From Pseudemcibacter aquimaris (lineage in GTDB: Bacteria; Pseudomonadota; Alphaproteobacteria; Sphingomonadales; Emcibacteraceae): 64,000 nt of DNA. Below the pieces are notes generated by a model that saw nothing but the letters and a program-made list of their open reading frames with translations, ran no database searches and was not told where the DNA came from. Shown piece after piece: positions 9,669 through 16,533 of this stretch. Made by a program: the position numbers and the translations under genes. Numbering within the stretch: position 1 is the first letter of the stretch; every line of letters begins with the position of its first letter. Location of the stretch: the NCBI RefSeq assembly GCF_028869115.1, contig NZ_CP079800.1, forward strand, positions 1,798,001 through 1,862,000. Reading direction: 5' to 3'.

Positions 9669-10120
9669 GTTACACCGCACCATCCAATTATGATCCCCGA
9701 AGACCTCATTCCTTTGAGGTCTGAGAACGGGCCGCCATTAATAATAATTATAGTGGCCCGCGCGAACGTTTTCGCGTAGGGGGAAGCGCGCGAGCGCGGG
9801 GGCAACGCCCCCATCAAACAAAGAAACCTTACAAGCTCCTCACCGTCATACCCGCGAAGGCGGGTATCCAGTACCAGCAAACAAAGCGTGACGTAGTCAC
9901 ACCTTATAGAAAATGGAACGCGAGGGCGCGTGCTTTTTTGTTTCACTGGATTACCCGATCAAGTCGGGTAATGACGGATATGGGATATGTTTTTTATCCC
10001 TCGCCTCGTCACCCTCGGGCCCCACCCGTGGGTCTCATGCTTTTAAAGAGATACTCGGGACGAGCCAGAGTATGAGGGGTGTGGTTCTGTTTTTTTTACG
10101 GCAACGTTACCGTAAAAACA
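9669..10120. repeat. Gene-free hairpin and REP-like repeat cluster
   Basis: No credible gene. Bases 9702-9812 hold five hairpins in a row: 9702-9721 (GACCTCA/TGAGGTC), 9728-9760 (CGGGCC.../...GGCCCG), 9761-9776 (CGCGAA/TTCGCG, perfect), 9787-9798 (CGCGC/GCGCG) and 9798-9812 (GGGGGC/GCCCCC). REP-like palindromes follow: 9850-9865 (ACCCGC/GCGGGT), about 9949-9971 (TTACCCGA/TCGGGTAA), and a degenerate CTCGGG unit at about 10011-10075. Translated frames here only encode the repeats. The dense folding could mean a structured RNA or a miniature mobile element. Confidence 0.75.
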
Positions 10121-10148
10121 AAAGGGCGATGCACTGCACCGCCCTTTA
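10121..10148 (-). terminator. Terminator after the lipoprotein gene pair
   Basis: AAAGGGCG and CGCCCTTT form the base of the stem, with an inner TGCA/TGCA. Read on the minus strand the stem is followed by a T-rich tract, so it should end the transcript of the two lipoprotein genes upstream on that strand. It is nearly the same sequence as the terminator at 9639. Confidence 0.7.
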
Positions 10149-10203
10149 ATTTATTCCATAAAACCCTGATCAAACGAGGGCATTAGAGGATTAAGAAAAT
10201 ATA

Positions 10204-10836
10204 TTAATCCCCAACGCTATTACCGTTTTTTAAAATATCATAGAGCTGCGTGCTAAAGCTATTAACCGTTTTACCAATTGATACTGAAACAGCATCAGCG
10301 CCGCCGCCACAGCCGCCACCTGCGGATCGCATTTCTCTTGTTTCAATATCAATGTCAAACTTTTCATTCACATTTTTAACAACGGTAGCGGATAATTTTG
10401 TTGTTGCAATACATTCCCAACTATATTCTTTTGCCGCGTAACACATTATGCGTACCGAAGCAGGATCAACGTTGATAGCAACTTGATTATTGTTATCTCC
10501 GACATTTTCAATTGAATTTTCCACAGTTTCCAGGTCAACATTTTGATATGCTTTATCAAGAACGGTAGAAACGGCTTCATCAAAGAATGTTTCAATATCA
10601 TAAGGATAACTATGGGCACTACAAAACTGGCCAATTATTTGCGCATCACCAGATAGTTTTGCTTCTTTATGAATTAAAGCTTTATAATCGCCCTGTTTGT
10701 TCTGTTCTGCCAGTGATTGATAGTTAAGATAACTTCTCACTTCTTCTGTGCTTTGGTTATATGAACAGCCACTAAGAGCTGCTAATATGCCAATGATTGA
10801 TGTTGCACGGAAAACCAGTTTACTTTTATTAGTCAC
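10204..10836 (-). CDS. Lipoprotein of unknown function with a Gly/Cys cluster
   Basis: Not recognised. I choose GTG at 10836 because the protein then begins MTNKSKLVFR, followed by a hydrophobic stretch and lipobox LSGC, an ideal lipoprotein signal; GGAAAA precedes it. An upstream in-frame ATG at 10857 would add residues before the signal. The mature protein (about 187 residues) has several cysteines and a C-terminal SAGGGCGGGAD cluster followed by a hydrophobic segment. The start overlaps the end of the upstream lipoprotein gene by 8 bases, so the two are probably translated together and may form one envelope complex. Confidence 0.75.
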   Translation of the reverse strand: MTNKSKLVFRATSIIGILAALSGCSYNQSTEEVRSYLNYQSLAEQNKQGDYKALIHKEAKLSGDAQIIGQFCSAHSYPYDIETFFDEAVSTVLDKAYQNVDLETVENSIENVGDNNNQVAINVDPASVRIMCYAAKEYSWECIATTKLSATVVKNVNEKFDIDIETREMRSAGGGCGGGADAVSVSIGKTVNSFSTQLYDILKNGNSVGD

Positions 10837-11503
10837 TATATTTTCCAGAAAGAACATCAACGATTTTTTCAGAGAATTGCTTGATCATATCGCCTCGAGG
10901 ATCACTGCCACGAACCATTAAACCAAGAAGGCCACCAGCCGCATTCGTATCCATATCAGTAATATGATATTGTCCCAATAAATCGCCTGATTGATTATCT
11001 TTGATTTTAACAAGGCCTGTCATGCTGTCACTACCGCCGATTAAGACAACCGACGCACCATTTGTTAAAGCAAATGAATTAATCGACACATCAAGATCGA
11101 TGTCTCTATTGCCAGAAAATTTACCCGCTAATTCTTCTTTAATTCCGGCTCTAATATCAACTTCGACAGCTGTCATTTCTTCTTTCAAAGATACAATTTT
11201 CTTTTGTGACTTTTCGATATTTTTTTGAGCCACTTTAGCGTTTTCTCTTTTTCTAAAACTTGTACTACCTGTTGGGGTATCAATACGCTTTTGTTGAGTA
11301 GCGATATACTCTTCTTCTTCTGCAATATCATTTTCAACTCTGGCTACAAATTCAGGGCTAAGACCAACGTTGACATTGACCAAATTGAATTGCTGTGTAT
11401 CAACACCTGAAAGAGATTGAATAGGCTGAATATCCTTAGGACCACAAGCAGACAAAGCTGCTAACATTATAATAGTAGAAAAAATTTTGAGACGAGTTTT
11501 CAT
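10829..11503 (-). CDS. Coiled-coil lipoprotein of unknown function
   Basis: Start ATG 11503 is chosen because a GGGGG tract sits upstream at good spacing and the protein then begins MKTRLKIFS with lipobox LSAC. After the anchor comes a charged helical stretch of about 80 residues (EEEEYIATQQKRI ... KKIVSLKEEM), probably coiled coil. A compact C-terminal domain follows (SINSFALTNGAS ... SGDLLGQYHI ... GGLLGLMVRGSD). That part faintly recalls DUF4410/DUF3313-type lipoproteins, but this is a weak impression. It is the first gene of a two-gene unit with the lipoprotein at 10204. Confidence 0.75.
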   Translation of the reverse strand: MKTRLKIFSTIIMLAALSACGPKDIQPIQSLSGVDTQQFNLVNVNVGLSPEFVARVENDIAEEEEYIATQQKRIDTPTGSTSFRKRENAKVAQKNIEKSQKKIVSLKEEMTAVEVDIRAGIKEELAGKFSGNRDIDLDVSINSFALTNGASVVLIGGSDSMTGLVKIKDNQSGDLLGQYHITDMDTNAAGGLLGLMVRGSDPRGDMIKQFSEKIVDVLSGKYSD

Positions 11504-11790
11504 CGTTATCCCCCAATTAGTTATGTTAAAAATACGCATTATTTCTTACATAAGAATAACTTATACGCAAGCCAATTTTTAAATTTCAAAAGAAACCCCA
11601 GAACCACTAGACTTAAGACTTCTGAAAACGCCTATTTTAAGAATTTCAATTTTATCCTTATCAATAAATTCAATGTTCCCAATATCTACGATTCATCAAA
11701 TGCTAAAATTTTCTATGATTTCCCCCAAACTTGACACATCCCCCCTTTTAAGCGATCATTTGTGCCATCCATTCAATTCAAGGGGGTTTT

Positions 11791-12276
11791 ATGATGAATA
11801 TGGGGCAATCGGTATCACAGGGTTATTCTTATAAACGCGGCATTACCGTACAGAAAAATTTCTGGACGCGGTATTGGGTTTATTTCACGACGGCGGATTA
11901 TTTGGGGCTTTTCGTGGGCTTGATGATTTACGGGTATAATTATTATCCGTTTGAATATGATATGGCGCATCGCATTATGCCGGATTTTATGACGTTAATG
12001 TCGGCGACGGGGTCGGTGTTTTTTATTTGGTATATAAAATCATTTTACCTGCCCGTGCAGTTGATCGCATTTTATATGTTTAAAAATGATGCCAGATCAC
12101 AACATGATTACCGCGCCCATTTTCGCATTATCGTCTTGTTAATCCACGCATCCATCATCACCGGCTTTATGACGACCCCGAACGGGAAACAAATTTTTAT
12201 CCCGCTCGGGTGTATTCTCGTCTTTAATGTCGCTGCGTTTTTGTTATTAGAAAACCGGGAACGTCGCCGTTCTTGA
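11791..12276 (+). CDS. Multi-pass membrane protein of unknown function
   Basis: A 161-residue protein not recognised by family. About four hydrophobic segments are visible: YFTTADYLGLFVGLMIYGY, a middle pair from about residue 67 to 95, and a C-terminal IPLGCILVFNVAAFLLL ending in charged residues. The ATG follows an AAGGGGG ribosome site. A possible -35 element TTGACA lies at 11731-11736, but no good -10 was found. Its 3' end overlaps the end of the convergent TPR gene by 53 bases. The 250-base gap upstream is AT-rich and otherwise empty. Confidence 0.7.
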   Translation: MMNMGQSVSQGYSYKRGITVQKNFWTRYWVYFTTADYLGLFVGLMIYGYNYYPFEYDMAHRIMPDFMTLMSATGSVFFIWYIKSFYLPVQLIAFYMFKNDARSQHDYRAHFRIIVLLIHASIITGFMTTPNGKQIFIPLGCILVFNVAAFLLLENRERRRS

Positions 12277-14143
12277 ATAATTGATCCCCAAGCAGGATCA
12301 ATTCAATCAGGTGGCGTTCGTATTTATTGCTCGCGAACATAAGGTCCGGGTATATGTCCGCCTTTAACGGGATACCGTTGGCGGCGGTGAAATCGAGCAA
12401 ATATTTTACCGCGTCATCATGATAAAGCTGCGCACGCATCATTTCCCCGGTTTTAACGTGGTAATACACTTTACCCTTTAAATATTCGATCATTTCGGTG
12501 TTGGGCTGGCGTAATTCATATACGCGGCTGCGGCCAAGGTCTTGTAAGATCATCAATGTTTCTTCTGCGCCCTCAAGGTCCCCTAACCCTAACTGCGCCT
12601 CAAGCAACACGGGGTAATGACGGGCGAGGTCATTTTCCGGCTCATCCCTGACAAGCAAGAAATTATCGCCGTTATGAATACCGCGCGCCAGTAACGCGTG
12701 GTCTCTCGCTTCACTAAATAAACCCAATTTATTATAAAGTTTTGCGAGCCTTAAATGATGTTTAAATTGTAACACTTTGTGCCCTGCGTCCTCGGCATGG
12801 CCCACGGCTTCGAACATATAATCAATGGCAAGGTCCATGCGTCCACGCATTTCCACCGTTTTACTTTCGATTTCCTTTGCGGTAGAAAGTTCGGCAAATC
12901 GGTAATTGATATGATCAAGTTCTTTGTCAACATTCACCATGCGGTTCCGGATGCTTTTGACATCATTTAAAAATGGATAAAGATACGCGCGGGATTGCTG
13001 CGCGCGGCCAAGGTCCTGATTAACCTGATGCAGTTCATTATCAAACCCGCGCAGATCCCCCGCAAGATGGCTTTGCAGGCTTTCATAAACACCGCGTGCA
13101 TGATGCAGATGATCATGGGCGTATTCCAGGGCTGCGGCCTCAAGCACGAAAATCTCGTTTTCCGCGATGCCGCTGTCAAGGTGCGCGGTGACGATTTCAT
13201 TCACCATGGCGTGTGCATCGTCATCATACCCGACTTTAAACGCAAGGCGCACGGCTTGTATTTTTGGCCTAAAATCATTCCAGTAATATTTTGATTTCTG
13301 AATATAATCAAAGGCACGCCTGTCGTTACCCATGTTTTCCTCTAACGTGGACATGGCATGGTAATATTTTCCAAGCAGGGAACTTGGGATGATGTTGTCT
13401 TCCACCTGCATCGCGAGGGTGATGACATTGACCGCGCGCATATATGCCTCGCGGGTGGCGTCCATGTCTTCTTTTATCGATCCGGTAATCGGCACCGTTG
13501 AATAAAACAGGTTATCGCGAAAACGGTTATTGCGGTCACGGTTTAACGCATGCAGATTTTGATAGAAAAGTCTTTCTGTTTCATCACGTTCTTCGTCAAA
13601 CACGTCAAAATCAATATCGCGGTAATAAACGGCCTCGTCGGAAAAAACGCCCTTTTTATAACGACTTAAATGTTCATGGGTGCGCTTTAAATATTCGCGC
13701 TCTAACGCGCTGAACCGCACGGGCCTTTTATAATTTTCCTGAACGAAATATCGGTCGGTGATGCGCATATACCCGTCGATCAATGCTTTTTCATCACGCT
13801 GAAAATTGGCGACTTCGATGGCATTTTCAAGGGTTTCATATGACTGGCGTACCTTACTCACCTGCCATAAATCATCGGCCTGTTTCACCATTTGGTCGGC
13901 ACTTGATGTGCCCAGGAAATGGCGAACGCGTACTTCATTGACGAGCAACACCGCCGATATCACCGAAATAACCGTAAATAGGTTCAGTGCACTATAAGTT
14001 TTAAATTCCATTTTCAGAAAATGATATAATCCGAAAAGCGCGAAAGGAACCCCGACAAATAAGCCCATGAGTTCCCAGACAGAATATATTGAAAATATAT
14101 CTATATCAAAAATTGAATTCCCCATGGGCAAAGTGTAACCCAT
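12224..14143 (-). CDS. Membrane-anchored TPR-like helical repeat protein
   Basis: A 639-residue protein. Two membrane helices (about residues 22-45 and 52-70) are followed by roughly 550 residues of alpha-helical, TPR-like repeats, for example YMFEAVGHAEDAGHK with HLRLAKLYNKLGLFSEARDHA. The topology suggests a scaffold, with the repeat domain on one side of the inner membrane. No enzymatic motif was seen. The start is ATG 14143; a second in-frame ATG lies six codons later. The stop lies inside the convergent gene at 11791, a 53-base tail overlap. It may function with that gene or its orphan neighbours, but nothing in the sequence proves this. Confidence 0.72.
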   Translation of the reverse strand: MGYTLPMGNSIFDIDIFSIYSVWELMGLFVGVPFALFGLYHFLKMEFKTYSALNLFTVISVISAVLLVNEVRVRHFLGTSSADQMVKQADDLWQVSKVRQSYETLENAIEVANFQRDEKALIDGYMRITDRYFVQENYKRPVRFSALEREYLKRTHEHLSRYKKGVFSDEAVYYRDIDFDVFDEERDETERLFYQNLHALNRDRNNRFRDNLFYSTVPITGSIKEDMDATREAYMRAVNVITLAMQVEDNIIPSSLLGKYYHAMSTLEENMGNDRRAFDYIQKSKYYWNDFRPKIQAVRLAFKVGYDDDAHAMVNEIVTAHLDSGIAENEIFVLEAAALEYAHDHLHHARGVYESLQSHLAGDLRGFDNELHQVNQDLGRAQQSRAYLYPFLNDVKSIRNRMVNVDKELDHINYRFAELSTAKEIESKTVEMRGRMDLAIDYMFEAVGHAEDAGHKVLQFKHHLRLAKLYNKLGLFSEARDHALLARGIHNGDNFLLVRDEPENDLARHYPVLLEAQLGLGDLEGAEETLMILQDLGRSRVYELRQPNTEMIEYLKGKVYYHVKTGEMMRAQLYHDDAVKYLLDFTAANGIPLKADIYPDLMFASNKYERHLIELILLGDQLFKNGDVPGFLITKTQRH

Positions 14144-14183
14144 AATTGTAGAGAGTTCAACGTTAGGGTGTTCAGGCGTATTT

Positions 14184-14648
14184 TTACTCGTTAATTTTTC
14201 GCCCTTCCAGTTCTAATTCTGAAATAGGTTCTATTTTGATTATCAAATCAGAAGGTGCATTAATAATAAGATCATCGATTTTAAAAGCATGATGAATATA
14301 TGTAAATTCCTGGCTTTCAAGCACGATTTTGTCTTCGATTATACGTTCGTGAAAACGCAACATATTTGAATTTATCTCACTTGGTATATCTTGATAGCTA
14401 TTATAACCGACGCTGTCATGGGTTGCTTGAATGATAAGCTTTAAGCTCTTATCATCATTATTCTTTTTAATTGTTTGGTTAGGGCAATAACATCTAATTA
14501 TTACATTTCTGACATCTTCGGCATTAATGACTTGAGTGATTGAACCAGATAAAGAAAAATCATTTGATGCAACCACACGTTCGTCCTGTGAGAATACAAA
14601 ACTATTCAAGATAAAGTAAAAAAAGACGATTTTTATGATGAATTTCAT
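14184..14648 (-). CDS. Small exported protein of unknown function
   Basis: Start ATG 14648 follows a TTGGGG ribosome-site-like stretch. It gives a signal peptide (MKFIIKIVFFYFILNSFVFS) and a mature protein of about 134 residues, mostly beta-prone, with two nearby cysteines in RCYCPNQ. No family was recognised. The gene is AT-rich compared with core genes of the window. It lies between two other unknown genes on the same strand, with gaps of 40 and 138 bases. Confidence 0.6.
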   Translation of the reverse strand: MKFIIKIVFFYFILNSFVFSQDERVVASNDFSLSGSITQVINAEDVRNVIIRCYCPNQTIKKNNDDKSLKLIIQATHDSVGYNSYQDIPSEINSNMLRFHERIIEDKIVLESQEFTYIHHAFKIDDLIINAPSDLIIKIEPISELELEGRKINE

Positions 14649-14786
14649 TGTAACCCCAATGTGTTGCACTGTTGATTAATACTTTTGAACAAACAAATAT
14701 TATTTGCGTATAAACCTATCCATATTTTAAATATAAAAAAGATTACTAAGTATGAAGTAAATAATCCTACTGGATCATAATTTTTT

Positions 14787-15407
14787 TTATTCATTTCCTA
14801 CTATCTTTGGCGCTTTAAAGAGTTCCCAATTATCCTTTAAGATATCCAATAAATAAACACCCATAGATGCATGTGGATAATATGGGTTTTCGTTATAATC
14901 GACAAAATGGGAATAATAATCGACAAAATAGGTATATTCATTATGCATAGGGTTCCTATAATACATCAACCAATCACCCCCCGTTTGCTCTTGAAGATAT
15001 TTATCAATTGGACTAACAGACAAGTCATTTTGTCCTACAAAATAATCCGCTACTTTTGCATTAACATGTCGTTCTATACAGCTTTGATTGAACTTAGGTT
15101 TTCTGCTGTCGCGTTCATCTAACATCACAAATAAACGATCTGTGTTTTTCATCAAATTTTCAAAACCTGATATAAATATGCTTATGTTTTCTTTACCACC
15201 CCTGATTTCTACATCGACTTCTAAATCAAGCAACCAACCGCAAAACTCACCTTGTTCATTTTCAAATGACGTACGTTTCAAGATATTGACTATTGCAATT
15301 TTTTCCGCGCTTGCCGCTATCTTTTTAAAATCCGGGGTCGCTAAAGATAACGCGTGCGCACCTATCGTATAAAAATAAGAAATTGCAATGATCAGAATAT
15401 ATTTCAT
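14787..15407 (-). CDS. Exported protein of unknown function
   Basis: A 206-residue protein with a signal peptide (MKYILIIAISYFYTIGAHA). It has three cysteines, and an aromatic C-terminal third containing a small duplication (FVDYYSH then FVDYNEN). This corresponds to a 21-base tandem repeat in the DNA near 14896-14937. A GGGGGTG ribosome site precedes the ATG. The N-terminal half (AEKIAIVNILKRTSF...VDVEIRGG...VMLDERD) resembles proteins that describe themselves only as hypothetical. No function is proposed. Confidence 0.6.
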   Translation of the reverse strand: MKYILIIAISYFYTIGAHALSLATPDFKKIAASAEKIAIVNILKRTSFENEQGEFCGWLLDLEVDVEIRGGKENISIFISGFENLMKNTDRLFVMLDERDSRKPKFNQSCIERHVNAKVADYFVGQNDLSVSPIDKYLQEQTGGDWLMYYRNPMHNEYTYFVDYYSHFVDYNENPYYPHASMGVYLLDILKDNWELFKAPKIVGNE

Positions 15408-15573
15408 TTAAAAAACACCCCCAAAAAACATTATCCTATTTATAAACATTATGCACATAAATGACCAAAGTTTAAAGCACGTTATCATATATGATTATAT
15501 GCGTATGAAATAATAGTTGAACAATTATCTATCCGCGATATTCTTTGTTAGTTATTTTAATTAAACAATATTT

Positions 15574-16404
15574 TTGCATACATGGGGCTGTTTTTTGGAG
15601 TTTTTTTGGCAGTACTTTAGCGACATCAACTCTGGCGTAGTCGGGGGACTATTAGCAGCACCCGCGACAGCCGCGGTCGCATATACTTGTAGATTTAATA
15701 GACCTACACTTTCCAAGTTAATTGGAAACAAACAAACCTTAAACACAGTTAATTGGGATATACTAGGATTTTTAATAATTATCGGTACCTTTATTGGACT
15801 GTTTGTGCTTCTTGTTTTTGGATTTTGGTGGGGCAACAACATCCTGATAGGCTCAATGATTAATGATAATGAAATCAAATTAATCTGGATGTCTGTGGTA
15901 CCAGTGATATTTCCTATATTAGGGCTATCTACATACACCGGTTTAAGATTATTGAGATTAATTGGCTTATCTAAAGGGGGAATGAGTTATAAAAAATATG
16001 CCGCTTACAAAGCAATTCAATATAAAATCGATCCAATAAAACTCCAAAAAAGGCTGCTCCGTCCGCTGCAATTACTTTCATTAACTTTTTTACTGCTAGG
16101 CTCGTTAATTCATGTAAGAATAATTGATAATATACTTTATTACCTTCCTTACCTAAGTTTCAATTATCAAGTCTTTGATCTATCGACAGTGAACAAAATA
16201 ACCTTATATTCTAAAGCATATGCGCCTAACGGAAACATTATTGAAATTCCAAGTCTAGTATTAGAATTTGAAGACGGAAAAAAATTTAATTCAGATGATA
16301 CATCACTCTTTTTTGATGAAGATACAAGAGCAAAATTGACTTCACTTGCCAAAAAATACTCAAATATAGATCCAGAGTTTTCAACTGGTGTTAATACACA
16401 TTAG
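15574..16404 (+). CDS. Multi-pass membrane protein of unknown function, uncertain start
   Basis: About 276 residues with four or more hydrophobic segments and a soluble C-terminal tail of about 80 residues. No family recognised. There is no ATG at the 5' end in this frame. TTG at 15574 is used here; TTG at 15595 is an alternative with GGGGC upstream. An out-of-frame ATG at 15582 gives only 12 codons. The lack of a clean start could mean a non-canonical initiation codon or a damaged 5' end. The gene is AT-rich and diverges from the exported protein at 14787. Confidence 0.55.
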   Translation: MHTWGCFLEFFWQYFSDINSGVVGGLLAAPATAAVAYTCRFNRPTLSKLIGNKQTLNTVNWDILGFLIIIGTFIGLFVLLVFGFWWGNNILIGSMINDNEIKLIWMSVVPVIFPILGLSTYTGLRLLRLIGLSKGGMSYKKYAAYKAIQYKIDPIKLQKRLLRPLQLLSLTFLLLGSLIHVRIIDNILYYLPYLSFNYQVFDLSTVNKITLYSKAYAPNGNIIEIPSLVLEFEDGKKFNSDDTSLFFDEDTRAKLTSLAKKYSNIDPEFSTGVNTH

Positions 16405-16451
16405 TTCTCGCCCCCTTCCTTCATCTTCCCCACAAACAACAAAATCCACAC

Positions 16452-16503
16452 TTGACACATGCTAACTACTAATTTATTAGGAGTTAAAATCCTAATAAAT
16501 TAG
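16452..16503 (+). promoter_or_regulatory. Promoter overlapped by a perfect 14-bp inverted repeat
   Basis: TTGACA (16452-16457), a 17-base spacer and TATTAG (16475-16480) make a good sigma-70-type promoter for the permease at 16534. CTAATTTATTAGGA (16469-16482) and its exact reverse complement (16490-16503) are separated by 7 bases and cover the -10 element and the likely start site. This is the layout of a repressor operator. The regulator is not identified. Confidence 0.72.
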
Positions 16504-16533
16504 GACAAAGAGCTACACATAGGAAAAGTAAGA

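Noticed and set aside
9639-10148. The two similar terminators as target-site duplications of an insertion sequence
   Set aside because: No transposase frame or defined terminal inverted repeats lie between them, and each copy can be explained as the terminator of its adjacent gene.
9623-10149. Overlapping frames of 75-107 codons in the repeat cluster
   Set aside because: They translate REP palindromes and hairpins, have no ribosome sites and no family features.
15574-15620. A frameshift at the 5' end of the membrane protein gene, joining ATG 15582 to the main frame
   Set aside because: It would need a shift within a T-run with no homologue to confirm it. A TTG start is as likely, so I only note the uncertainty.
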